A stretch of DNA of 64,000 nt, taken from contig JAGBHC010000005.1 in assembly GCA_017935625.1 (NCBI GenBank), positions 85,398-149,397 on the forward strand. The letters are read 5' to 3'. Source of the stretch: Rikenellaceae bacterium (lineage in GTDB: Bacteria; Bacteroidota; Bacteroidia; Bacteroidales; Rikenellaceae). The notes beneath the pieces were generated by a model. The model saw nothing but the letters and a program-made list of their open reading frames with translations. It was not told where the DNA came from and did no database searches. The position numbers and the translations under genes were made by a program. This document shows, piece after piece, positions 1 through 10,992 of the stretch (positions are counted from its first letter, which is position 1; each line of letters opens with the position of its first letter).

Positions 1-384
1 CAGGTCGAACACCCCGCCGAGCGAGGGGGCGACATCGAGCGCCGACCCGATGTGGTGCCGGATGAGCCGGCCCTGCGGGCTCCGTTCGAAGAACGAGCGG
101 GCGATATCCTCCAGTTCGTCGTCCACCTCGATGGTGTGCAGCTCCCCGCCCTCCATGCCGGCGGCCATGCACAGGGCCGAATAGCCGGTGAAGGTGCCGA
201 TTTCCAGAATCCGCTGCGGGCGCATCATCCGCACCAGCATCTCCAGCAGTTTCCCCTGCACGTGTCCCGACAGCATGCGCGGCTGCACCACGGACATGTT
301 CGTGCGGCGGTCGAGTTCGGTCAGCAGGGGCGCTTCGGGGGTGGTGTGGTCGTTTATGTATCGTTCGAGTGCTTCCATCGTCAT
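1..384 (-). CDS. Class I SAM-dependent O-methyltransferase, C-terminus cut by the window edge
   Basis: 128 residues are visible, starting at the ATG at 384-382; the frame runs off position 1. The protein has the N-terminal helices and motif I (ILEIGTFTGYSA, about residues 59-70) of the family 3 O-methyltransferases (COG4122, caffeoyl-CoA/catechol type), followed by an acidic strand (HTIEVDDE) that would hold the SAM ribose. The family methylates small hydroxylated substrates in the cytoplasm; the substrate here cannot be read. Its ATG overlaps the TGA of the upstream M16 peptidase by 4 nt (ATGA), so translation is probably coupled. It is the last visible gene of the minus-strand run that begins at dapB. 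The family call is firm; the role is unknown. Confidence 0.85.
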   Translation of the reverse strand, partial: MTMEALERYINDHTTPEAPLLTELDRRTNMSVVQPRMLSGHVQGKLLEMLVRMMRPQRILEIGTFTGYSALCMAAGMEGGELHTIEVDDELEDIARSFFERSPQGRLIRHHIGSALDVAPSLGGVFDL

Positions 385-1595
385 CTGTAAATGAGGGTCG
401 ATGTATCGGTAAAAATTTCGTTCGCGGCCTCCAGTATGCTCTGGGCCGAGATTTCGCTCACCTTTTTGTAGACGCTCTCCATGCTGTCCACTTCGTCGTA
501 GACCAGATAGCTCTTGGCTGCTCCGAGCATGTATCCCTCGTTGCTCTCCGAGGAGATGGCCAGCTGTCCCATGAACTGTTTCTTGGCCATCGACAGGCGC
601 CGGGGGGTGAGCAGGCGGGTTTTGAGCTGGGTCAGGCAGCGGGTCACCAGTTCCAGGCACAGGTCGGTCTTGTCGCGGTCGGTGCTGAAGTAGACGGTCG
701 CCGTTCCCGTCTCTCCGAAAGGGGTGTATCCCGCCTCGATGTTGTACGACAGGCCGTTCTTCTCCCTTACGAGCGTATTGAGCAGCGAGTTGGCCGAGGG
801 GCCGCCGAGCAGGTTCACCAACAGCAGCAGGGGCAGCCGCCGGCGGTCGTTGATTCCGTAGGCGCGGTTGCCGATGATGCAGTGGGCCTGGTGGTTGTGC
901 TTGTTGATGGTCTTGAGGAACGGAGCCACGGCTTCGGGAGCCGAGCGGACGAAGCGGCGGGGATTGGCGGGCAGGTCGCCGAAATAGCGGTCGGCCGTGG
1001 CCCGGAAACTCTTTTCGGAGATGTTACCGATGAGCGAGAAGACCATCTGGTCGGTGTTGTATGTTCTGGTCACGAACGAGCGGATGTGCTCGCTGTGGAG
1101 TTTATTGACGCTGCACCGGGTTCCGAGGATGTTGTGTCCCAGCTGCGACCCCTCGAAGAGCAGGTCCTCGTAGTGGTCGTAAATCATGTCGGCCGGAGCG
1201 TCCCTGAAGAAGTTGATTTCGTCGATAATCACCTTCTTCTCCTTCTCCACCTCCGCTGCGGGGAACGTGGAGCGGAAGACGATGTCGGCAATCAGTTCGG
1301 CGGCCTTGTTGCAGTCGCCCCTGAGCGTGGTGGCGTGTACGGTGGTATCCTCCTTGGTGGTGAAGGCATTGAGTTCGCCGCCCAGATTCTCCAGCCGGCA
1401 GTTGATGTGGTAGGCACGCCGTTTGGCCGTTCCCTTGAACAGGGTGTGTTCGGTCAGGTGAGCCATGCCGAACTCGCCCGGGAGCTCGTCGCGGCTGCCG
1501 GTATTGACGGTGACGGCGCAGTGCGCCACCTCCGATTTCACGCGTTTGTGAATGCACCGGATGCCGTTGGGAAGCGTATACAGGTTGAATTCCAT
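381..1595 (-). CDS. M16 family zinc metallopeptidase (processing-peptidase-like)
   Basis: 404 residues, the usual length for a single-chain bacterial M16B protein. The inverted zinc motif HxxEH is HLTEH at residues 46-50, and the distal ligand E126 (in DEINFFRD) lies 76 residues later, as the family requires, so it should be an active peptidase rather than an inactive partner. A second M16 half-domain follows from about residue 165. No signal peptide is seen, so a cytoplasmic role in peptide turnover or processing is likely. The gene lies 66 nt after uvrA on the same strand and overlaps the next gene by 4 nt. Substrate unknown. Confidence 0.9.
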   Translation of the reverse strand: MEFNLYTLPNGIRCIHKRVKSEVAHCAVTVNTGSRDELPGEFGMAHLTEHTLFKGTAKRRAYHINCRLENLGGELNAFTTKEDTTVHATTLRGDCNKAAELIADIVFRSTFPAAEVEKEKKVIIDEINFFRDAPADMIYDHYEDLLFEGSQLGHNILGTRCSVNKLHSEHIRSFVTRTYNTDQMVFSLIGNISEKSFRATADRYFGDLPANPRRFVRSAPEAVAPFLKTINKHNHQAHCIIGNRAYGINDRRRLPLLLLVNLLGGPSANSLLNTLVREKNGLSYNIEAGYTPFGETGTATVYFSTDRDKTDLCLELVTRCLTQLKTRLLTPRRLSMAKKQFMGQLAISSESNEGYMLGAAKSYLVYDEVDSMESVYKKVSEISAQSILEAANEIFTDTSTLIYR

Positions 1596-1661
1596 CGCAG
1601 CTTTGCATTGTTTCCGGGCGTTGCGTCCGGCGGTTCCGGCCGGGCGGACGACGCCGGGAGT

Positions 1662-4454
<2,793 letters not shown>

Positions 4455-4520
4455 TCTTCTAATCTCCTTGCTTTTTCGTTTGGCGGACGGCCGGCGCTGG
4501 CATGGGCACGGGGCCTCCGG

Positions 4521-4988
4521 CTATTTGATGAGTTCCATCTGCGACTGGCGGGTCTCCTTTTCGCAATAGCGGCATTTGAGGGCGATTTCGCCGTCGCGTT
4601 CGATGACCCGGAACGCGGTGGTCACCGGTTCGCAGTTGGTGATGCACTTGGGATTGGCGCACCGCACGAATCCCTCGATGTGCTGCGGCACGGTCACCGA
4701 CCGCTTTTCGGTCACCTTGAAGTCCTGGATGGTGTTCACGATGGCCATGGGAGCCACCAGCGCGATGCGGTTGATTTCCTCCTGGAGACAGTAGCGGTCG
4801 TTAATCTTGATGATGGCCTTGCTGCCCATGCGCTTGCTTTCGAGGTTGAGCCCGAAGGTCATGCGGTGCGGGTCGCGGTCGAGTTTGAGGATGCTGATTA
4901 TCTTGAACAGCGCCTCCGAAGGGATGTGGTCGATGACCGTTCCGTTTTCGATGGCCCTCACTTCCATTATCTTTTCATTTGCTGCCAT
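4521..4988 (-). CDS. pyrI: Aspartate carbamoyltransferase regulatory subunit
   Basis: 155 residues, the standard PyrI size. The N-terminal allosteric domain binds nucleotide effectors (CTP/ATP in the family), and the C-terminal zinc domain docks onto the PyrB catalytic trimer. The four zinc cysteines are visible at C110, C115, C139 and C142 (VRCANPKC and KCRYC). It lies 45 nt downstream of pyrB on the same strand, the normal pyrBI order, so the cell should make an allosterically controlled ATCase holoenzyme. No attenuator was recognised in the short gap. Confidence 0.97.
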   Translation of the reverse strand: MAANEKIMEVRAIENGTVIDHIPSEALFKIISILKLDRDPHRMTFGLNLESKRMGSKAIIKINDRYCLQEEINRIALVAPMAIVNTIQDFKVTEKRSVTVPQHIEGFVRCANPKCITNCEPVTTAFRVIERDGEIALKCRYCEKETRQSQMELIK

Positions 4989-5033
4989 AGCTTGCTTCGT
5001 TTTTGCGGTTTGTACTTCTGCTGCGGGGTTTTC

Positions 5034-5945
5034 CTACTGTTTGACGCCCAGCAGATAACTGATGATTGCCATGCGGGTGTAGACGCCGTTTTCGGTCTGC
5101 TGGAAATAGTAGACCTTGGGGTTGGCGTCCACGTCGGGCGAAATTTCGCCCACGCGCGGCAGCGGATGGAGGATGCGCATGTTCTCTTTGGTGCCCTCCA
5201 GCATGCCGTTGCGCAGGACATAGACGTTCTTCACCCGTTCGTACTCCATCGGGTCGGTGAAGCGCTCCCGCTGCACGCGGGTCATGTAGACGATATCGGC
5301 CCGGTTGATGGCGTCGCCTATCTCCGTCGTCTCGGTGTAGGAGAGGCCCTTCTCCCGCAGGAAGCTCTTGTACTCCTCGGGCATCTGCAGTTCGGGCGGC
5401 GACACGAACGAGAATTTGGTATCGAAGTGCGAGAGGGCCTGCAGCAGCGAGTGCACCGTGCGGCCGTACTTGAGGTCTCCCACCATCATGATGTTGATTC
5501 CGTCGAGCGTGCCCTGCGTCTTTTTTATCGAGTAGAGGTCGAGCAGGGTCTGCGAGGGGTGCTGGTTGGCGCCGTCGCCGGCATTGACGATGGGCACCTT
5601 GGATATTTCGCTCGCATAGCGCGGAGCCCCCTCCACCGGATGGCGCATCACTATCATGTCGCAGTAGTTCGATATGACCTGAATCGTGTCGTGGAACGTC
5701 TCGCCCTTGCTCACGCTGGTGTTGGTCGTGTCCGAGAATCCGATGACACGCGCTCCGAGCCGGTTGATGGCGCTTTCGAAGCTGAGGCGGGTGCGGGTGG
5801 AAGGTTCGAAGAAGAGCGAGGCTATCACCCGTCCGTGGAGCAGCGGCTCGTAGGGGTGCGCCTCGAAGTAGGCCGCCAGTTCGGTGATTCGGACAATCTC
5901 CTCCTTGGTCAGGTCGGTAATCGATATGAGACTTCTTTTTTCCAT
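5034..5945 (-). CDS. pyrB: Aspartate carbamoyltransferase catalytic subunit
   Basis: 303 residues. It catalyses carbamoyl phosphate + L-aspartate to N-carbamoyl-L-aspartate, the committed step of pyrimidine synthesis. The carbamoyl-phosphate loop FFEPSTRTR is at residues 46-54 (S49-T50-R51-T52), and the downstream HPSQTLLD and HPLPRVGEI motifs of ATCases are present. It starts 15 nt after the IMPACT-family gene and is followed by pyrI. Placement inside a run with dapB and lepB suggests it is transcribed with general housekeeping genes rather than as a stand-alone pyrBI unit. Confidence 0.97.
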   Translation of the reverse strand: MEKRSLISITDLTKEEIVRITELAAYFEAHPYEPLLHGRVIASLFFEPSTRTRLSFESAINRLGARVIGFSDTTNTSVSKGETFHDTIQVISNYCDMIVMRHPVEGAPRYASEISKVPIVNAGDGANQHPSQTLLDLYSIKKTQGTLDGINIMMVGDLKYGRTVHSLLQALSHFDTKFSFVSPPELQMPEEYKSFLREKGLSYTETTEIGDAINRADIVYMTRVQRERFTDPMEYERVKNVYVLRNGMLEGTKENMRILHPLPRVGEISPDVDANPKVYYFQQTENGVYTRMAIISYLLGVKQ

Positions 5946-5960
5946 AGTGTTATATGTCTG

Positions 5961-6572
5961 TTAATTTTTCACTTCCAAACCCAGTCCCTCCACCTTGCCG
6001 AGCCGCTCGGCCAGCCGCTGGCTGCGGCTCGCCCGTATGGAGAGCGTCATGCGGCAGAGGTTGTCGAAGGTCTGCTCCGCGATGCGGGGCTGCTCCTCCT
6101 TGACGATGCGCATCACGTCGTTCATGGTCAGGTAGGAGAAGGTTATCTCCATCCTCACGTCCACCGTCCGCTCCTCCACCCTGCCCTCGGCGATGGCCGC
6201 GGCCGCGCTTTCGCGGTAGGCGTTTATGAGTCCCGGCACGCCGAGTTTCGTTCCGCCGAAGTAGCGCACCACGGCAATCAGCGTGTCGGTCAGTTCGTTC
6301 GACAGCAGCTGCCCCAGTATGGGACGGCCGGCGGTTCCCGAGGGTTCGCCGTCGTCGTTGGCCCGGCTCGCTTCGCCCCGGGGGCCCAGCCGCCAGGCAT
6401 AGCAGCAGTGGGTCGCATCGTAGTGGCGTTTGCGCAGGGCGTCGAGCGTCTGCTTTATCTCCTCTTCGCTCTCCACGTGGCAGGCATAGGCCAGGAACTT
6501 GCTGCTCCTGTCCTTGAATACCGCTTCGGCCCATCCGTCGAGCGTCCTGTAGGTGTCGTCCGCTTCGGTCAC
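5961..6572 (-). CDS. IMPACT/YigZ family protein
   Basis: 203 residues, the normal YigZ length. The N-terminal UPF0029/Impact domain is marked by KFLAYAC, HCCYAWRLG, the NDDGEPSGTAG loop (about residues 72-82) and the VVRYFGGTKLG strand-loop; a ferredoxin-like C-terminal domain (DUF1949) follows from about residue 135. The family is linked to translation control in eukaryotes, but its bacterial function is not settled. It sits 4 nt after lepB and 15 nt before pyrB, so it belongs to the same transcription unit. Confidence 0.9.
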   Translation of the reverse strand: MTEADDTYRTLDGWAEAVFKDRSSKFLAYACHVESEEEIKQTLDALRKRHYDATHCCYAWRLGPRGEASRANDDGEPSGTAGRPILGQLLSNELTDTLIAVVRYFGGTKLGVPGLINAYRESAAAAIAEGRVEERTVDVRMEITFSYLTMNDVMRIVKEEQPRIAEQTFDNLCRMTLSIRASRSQRLAERLGKVEGLGLEVKN

Positions 6573-6576
6573 GTCC

Positions 6577-7950
6577 TTACTCCACTTTACGGAACATCCT
6601 GTTCCAGCGTATGTTCTTGGGGAAGCGCTTCTCCTTGTCGAGCGAGAGCCAGATGAATGCGGCGCGGCCCACGATGTGGTCCTCGGGCACGAAGCCCCAG
6701 AAGCGCGAGTCGGCCGAGTTGTGCCGGTTGTCGCCCATCATGAAGAAGTAGTCCATTGCGAAGGTGTAGGAGTCGGCCGGAGCGCCGTTGATGTAAATCC
6801 GTCCCTGCTTCACTTCGAGCCGGTTGCCCTCGTAGGTCTCGATGATTCGCCGGTAGAGGGGCAGGTTTTGCAGGGTGAGCGGAACGGTGGCGCCTTTGGC
6901 GGGCACCCACAGCGGACCGAAGTTGTCCTCCGTCCAGCGGTAGGCCGAGTCGTTGGGGAATATCTGGTCGTAGTACTCCACCGACTCGTAGGGAGTCACT
7001 TCGACGATGTTTCCCATGTTCGCGATGCGCTCCCGCATGGCGGCGTGCAGCGGCAGCGTGTAGGTCTTGGTGTAGGGGTTGTAGCTGATGTCCTCGGCCG
7101 AGATGCCCATCTCTTCGAATGCGTTGCGGCTGATGGGCGTTCCGTTGGTGGTCACCGCATACTGATACTGCACCTTCCCGGCCTGCTGCTGTGGCCGGCC
7201 GTTCACGTAGAGCTGCGAATGGATGATTTCTATCGTGTCGCCCGGAATACCCACGCAGCGTTTGATGTAGTTTTCGCGCTTGTCCACCGGCCGCGAAATG
7301 ACCGTATAGTCCTTGTAGAGGCGCTCCCGTCCGCGCTCCGGGCCCAGCGCCTGCTGGTAGTCGCGCAGGGCGCTGTAATAGGATACGTTCTGGTTTTCGA
7401 GCAGCACGGTGTCGCCGGCCGGGAAGTTGAACACCACCACGTCGTTGCGCTCCACCTTCCGCAATCCCTTGAGCCGGTGATAGGGCCACTTGACCGCTTC
7501 GCTGAACGACTTTCTGGTCTTCGAGAAGGGCATGGTGTGGTGCACGAAGGGGAACGAGAGGGGGGTATTGGGCATCTGGGGTCCGTAAGCGGCCTTGCTC
7601 ACGTAGAGGTAGTCGCCGATGAGCAGGCTCTTCTCCATCGACGACGAGGGGATGACGTACATGGCGAAGAAGAAGATGTGGATAAGCGTGGCCAGCACCG
7701 TGGCGAAGAGCAGCGCATCCACCCAGTCGAAGATACTACGCAGCAAGGGGTTGCGCTTGACGGCCTCGGCCGGTTTGCCCCACACGTAGCGTTTCAGCGC
7801 CTTGGTGATGTAGATGTCGAAAAGTACGACCACGCCCAGCAGCATCCAGGGGTTTTCGGTCCACACCACGAACCACAGCGTATAGACGACGGTCGCCAGC
7901 GAGAATTTCACCCACCGGTTGCCGAATATTCTTTTCACTCTTTCAAGCAT
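6577..7950 (-). CDS. lepB: Signal peptidase I (long Bacteroidetes form)
   Basis: 457 residues, much longer than the ~320 of E. coli LepB. It cleaves signal peptides from exported proteins at the outer face of the inner membrane. Two N-terminal membrane stretches are visible (about 17-47 and 80-100). The catalytic serine is S104 in PSSSMEKS and the general-base lysine K230 in NYIKRCVGIPGD; the late box GDNRHNSADSRFWG is near residues 410-425. The extra length comes from an insert between the Ser and Lys boxes and a large periplasmic insert before the last box. It starts 7 nt after dapB. Confidence 0.95.
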   Translation of the reverse strand: MLERVKRIFGNRWVKFSLATVVYTLWFVVWTENPWMLLGVVVLFDIYITKALKRYVWGKPAEAVKRNPLLRSIFDWVDALLFATVLATLIHIFFFAMYVIPSSSMEKSLLIGDYLYVSKAAYGPQMPNTPLSFPFVHHTMPFSKTRKSFSEAVKWPYHRLKGLRKVERNDVVVFNFPAGDTVLLENQNVSYYSALRDYQQALGPERGRERLYKDYTVISRPVDKRENYIKRCVGIPGDTIEIIHSQLYVNGRPQQQAGKVQYQYAVTTNGTPISRNAFEEMGISAEDISYNPYTKTYTLPLHAAMRERIANMGNIVEVTPYESVEYYDQIFPNDSAYRWTEDNFGPLWVPAKGATVPLTLQNLPLYRRIIETYEGNRLEVKQGRIYINGAPADSYTFAMDYFFMMGDNRHNSADSRFWGFVPEDHIVGRAAFIWLSLDKEKRFPKNIRWNRMFRKVE

Positions 7951-7957
7951 CGTTTTC

Positions 7958-8671
7958 TTATTTTAAGAGGTCGTTCATCGAATAAATACCTTTTTTGTCG
8001 CGCAGGAACTCCGCAGCAATCACCGCGCCGAGGGCGAAACCCCGTCTGCTCTTGGCCTGGTGGGCGATGGTGAGCACGTCGGCCTCCGATTCGTAGGTGA
8101 CGGTGTGTATGCCCGGCACCACGCTGCGTCTTATGGAGGCGATTCCCAACTCCGAGGGGACGGTGGTGGCCCCTTCGGTCCACTTCGTCTTGCGCTCCAC
8201 CTCCGCGAGGATTCCCTCGGCCAGCGTGATGGCCGTTCCGCTGGGAGCGTCCTTCTTCTGGGTGTGGTGGGTCTCCTCGATGGTGACGTCGTATTCGGGG
8301 AAGCGGTTCATCAGGCGGGCCAGCATTTCGTTCACCCGGAACATGAGATTGACTCCGATGCTGTAATTCGAGGCGTAGAAAAAGGCGCCGTTCCGCTCCG
8401 TGCAGATTCGTTTCGCCTCCGCCATGCGGTCGAGCCAGGCGGTGGTGCCGCACACCACGGGCACGCCGCACTCCAGGCAGCGCACGATGTTGTCGAATGC
8501 GGCGGCCGGCGTGGAGAATTCGATGGCCGCGTCGGCACCGGCCAGGTGAGCCGCGTCGAGTTGGCCGCGGTTGTCGGCATCGATTATCAGGCTGATGCGG
8601 TGGCCTCTTTCGATAAGGACCTTTTCAATCTCCTTACCCATTTTGCCGTATCCTATGAGGGCAACATTCAT
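7958..8671 (-). CDS. dapB: 4-hydroxy-tetrahydrodipicolinate reductase
   Basis: 237 residues from the ATG at 8671. The open frame extends upstream to 8803, but the extra 44 residues cross the promoter at 8709-8702 and are rejected. It reduces the DapA product to tetrahydrodipicolinate in lysine/diaminopimelate synthesis. The N-terminal Rossmann loop is ALIGYGKMG, the substrate-site motif EETHHTQKKDAPSGTA (about residues 146-161) is intact, and CGTT follows the dinucleotide domain. It appears to be the first gene of the long minus-strand unit. Confidence 0.96.
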   Translation of the reverse strand: MNVALIGYGKMGKEIEKVLIERGHRISLIIDADNRGQLDAAHLAGADAAIEFSTPAAAFDNIVRCLECGVPVVCGTTAWLDRMAEAKRICTERNGAFFYASNYSIGVNLMFRVNEMLARLMNRFPEYDVTIEETHHTQKKDAPSGTAITLAEGILAEVERKTKWTEGATTVPSELGIASIRRSVVPGIHTVTYESEADVLTIAHQAKSRRGFALGAVIAAEFLRDKKGIYSMNDLLK

Positions 8672-8701
8672 ACCGGTTCCGTCTATTGGTTTTAAATCAG
8701 A

Positions 8702-8709
8702 CAAAGGTA
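8702..8709 (-). promoter_or_regulatory. Putative -7 box for dapB and the downstream run
   Basis: TACCTTTG on the minus strand, a perfect match to TAnnTTTG. It lies 31 nt upstream of the dapB ATG. No clear -33 box was seen. It faces away from the truA promoter in the same 250-bp gap. Confidence 0.6.
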
Positions 8710-8883
8710 CGGATTTGCGACCGATTTTTAAAGCGTTTGACGATTTTTTTCGCTTCCCGTCCGCTCCGCCGGCATGCCTGCGGCACGACGGAAAGCAGAG
8801 CATCGAAAGAGGGGCGGGCCGGCGAAAGGGATGCCTTCCGAAAAATTAAGCGCTCCGATGCGGTCGAAAAGCGTAAAAAATGC

Positions 8884-8891
8884 TATCTTTG
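8884..8891 (+). promoter_or_regulatory. Putative -7 box for truA
   Basis: TATCTTTG matches TAnnTTTG, 31 nt before the truA ATG. A -33 element is not obvious. Confidence 0.55.
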
Positions 8892-8922
8892 TATTACCAA
8901 CGCAGTTGTATCGGAAGAAAGT

Positions 8923-9678
8923 ATGCGATATTTCATTTATCTCTCCTACGACGGCAGCGCCTACTGCGGCTGGCAGCGGCAGCCCGATGCGCCCACCGTG
9001 CAGCAGACCCTCGAAGAGGCTCTCGGCACGTTGCTGCGCCGGCCGGTCGCGGTGACCGGAGCCGGCCGCACCGACACGGGGGTGCATGCCTCCCGCTACG
9101 TGGCCCACTTCGACTGCGGGGAGGAAATCGGCCCGGTCGCCCGGACGTGCTACCGCCTCAATTCGATACTTCCCTCCGACATCGCCGTGCACGACCTGCG
9201 GCGGGTGGCCGACGACGCCCACGCCCGCTTCGACGCCCTGAGCCGCGAATACACCTATTATATCCGCCGCAGCAAACATCCGTTCGACCGCAACTTCTCG
9301 TGGCAATACGGCGTGGAGCTCGACATGGAGCGGATGAACGAGGCGGCCGCACGCCTCTCAGACTACCGCGACTTCACCACCTTTGCCAAGCTCAACTCGG
9401 CCAACAAGACCAACATCTGCCGCATTTCCAGCGCCCGGTGGACGCGCGAGGGCGAACGGCTCGTCTTCCGGATACGTGCCGACCGCTTCCTGCGCAACAT
9501 GGTGCGGGCCATCGTGGCGGCTCTGGTGGACGTGGGGCGCGGCAAAATCAATCCGGAGCGCTTCGCGGAGCTCATCGAACTGCGCGACCTCTCGCTGGCC
9601 CGGGGGTCGGCCCCGGCCCGGGGGCTCTTTCTCAGCGACGTGGAGTACGGCGCCGAAATAGAATACGATAACCATTAA
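8923..9678 (+). CDS. truA: tRNA pseudouridine(38-40) synthase
   Basis: 251 residues from the ATG at 8923. The open frame reaches back to 8686, but the N-terminal extension is not TruA-like and would cross the promoter. It isomerises U38-U40 in the anticodon arm of tRNAs. The catalytic aspartate is D51 in GAGRTDTGVHA, and FRNM-like (RADRFLRNMVR) and C-terminal GLFLSDVEY motifs are present. galK starts 14 nt downstream on the same strand, so the two are probably co-transcribed. Confidence 0.97.
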   Translation: MRYFIYLSYDGSAYCGWQRQPDAPTVQQTLEEALGTLLRRPVAVTGAGRTDTGVHASRYVAHFDCGEEIGPVARTCYRLNSILPSDIAVHDLRRVADDAHARFDALSREYTYYIRRSKHPFDRNFSWQYGVELDMERMNEAAARLSDYRDFTTFAKLNSANKTNICRISSARWTREGERLVFRIRADRFLRNMVRAIVAALVDVGRGKINPERFAELIELRDLSLARGSAPARGLFLSDVEYGAEIEYDNH

Positions 9679-9692
9679 ACATACGATTTGAA

Positions 9693-10850
9693 ATGAACAT
9701 GTCACAGAGAGTGCAGGAAGAGTTTGCACAACGTTACGGGGCCGGAGCACGGTTCTACGCTTCGCCCGGAAGAATCAACCTTATCGGCGAACACACCGAC
9801 TACAACCTCGGATTCGTACTGCCCGCAGCGGTGGACAAAGCCATCTACCTGGCTGTCGCCCCCACCGGAGCCGACCGTTCGCGGCTCTATTCGATAGATT
9901 TCGACCAGGAGCTGCAATTCGACCTCACGGGCGGCGAGAAGCCCCAGGAGCAGTGGGCCTGCTATATCTACGGCGTGGTGCAGGAGATGATGAAGCGCGG
10001 CGCCCGTCCCGGGAATTTCGACTGCGTGCTGGGCGGCGACGTGCCCCTGGGTGCCGGCATGAGCTCCTCGGCGGCTCTGGAGAGCGTCGTGGGCTATGCG
10101 GTGAACGACCTCTTCGGACTGGGATTCGACCGGGCCGACCTGGCCAAAATCGGCCAGATGACCGAGCACAACTACATCGGCGTGCGGTGCGGCATCATGG
10201 ACCAGTTCGCGTCGCTTTTCGGCCGCTGCGGCCAGGTGATTCGCCTCGACTGCCGTTCGCTGGAGTACGAAATGACCCCCTTCGACCCGCAGGGCTACCG
10301 TCTGGTGCTCATCGACTCGATGGTCAAGCACTCGCTGGCCTCGAGCGAATACAATGTCCGCCGGGCGCAGTGCGAGGCCGGCGTGGCCGCCGTCGCCCGT
10401 CATGCGGCGGGTGTGGAGTCGCTGCGCGACGTGACGCGCGAGATGCTCGATACCTACCGTTCGGAGATGGACGAACTCACCTACCGTCGCTGCGCCTACG
10501 TCATCGACGAGAACCGGCGTCTGCTCGACGGCTGCGAGCTGCTCAAGCACGGCGATTACAAGGGTTTCGGAGAGAAGATGTTCGGCAGCCACGAAGGGCT
10601 GAGCAAAGAGTATAACGTAAGCTGCCGCGAGCTGGACTTCATCGCCGGCATCGCCCGGAGCACCGACGGAGTCATCGGCGCCCGCATGATGGGCGGCGGT
10701 TTCGGCGGCTGCGTCATCAACCTGGTCGAAGAGTCGGTCCACGACTCCTATCTCGACGAGGTGAAGGGCCGCTTCGAGCGGGAGTTCGGCCTCACGCCCC
10801 GCACCATCGACGTGGTGATAGGCGACGGAGCCCGCCGGCTCGATGCGTAG
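9693..10850 (+). CDS. galK: Galactokinase
   Basis: 385 residues, standard length. It phosphorylates alpha-D-galactose with ATP to galactose 1-phosphate (Leloir pathway). It has the galactokinase signature GRINLIGEHTDYN near residues 26-38, the GHMP ATP loop PLGAGMSSSAALE near 117-129, and the C-terminal GGGFGGCV motif. It lies 14 nt after truA and is followed by a strong hairpin terminator. No other gal genes are adjacent, so regulation by galactose cannot be inferred. Confidence 0.97.
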   Translation: MNMSQRVQEEFAQRYGAGARFYASPGRINLIGEHTDYNLGFVLPAAVDKAIYLAVAPTGADRSRLYSIDFDQELQFDLTGGEKPQEQWACYIYGVVQEMMKRGARPGNFDCVLGGDVPLGAGMSSSAALESVVGYAVNDLFGLGFDRADLAKIGQMTEHNYIGVRCGIMDQFASLFGRCGQVIRLDCRSLEYEMTPFDPQGYRLVLIDSMVKHSLASSEYNVRRAQCEAGVAAVARHAAGVESLRDVTREMLDTYRSEMDELTYRRCAYVIDENRRLLDGCELLKHGDYKGFGEKMFGSHEGLSKEYNVSCRELDFIAGIARSTDGVIGARMMGGGFGGCVINLVEESVHDSYLDEVKGRFEREFGLTPRTIDVVIGDGARRLDA

Positions 10851-10870
10851 GACGAAGCCTGCGGTCCGCA

Positions 10871-10921
10871 AAAACGTCGGGGAGCCTCCTCTCGAAAGAG
10901 AGCGGCTCCCCGACGTTTTTA
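10871..10921. terminator. Bidirectional terminator between galK and the GH43 gene
   Basis: A 16-bp perfect stem (10871-10886 with 10904-10919) with an A4 run before and a T5 run after, placed between convergent genes; it can serve both strands. Confidence 0.85.
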
Positions 10922-10992
10922 TACTCCCCCGCACGGCTCTCCGTGCGAATAGCGGCGCACGGACGGACCGTTCGGGAGCGGGCCGGAAGACC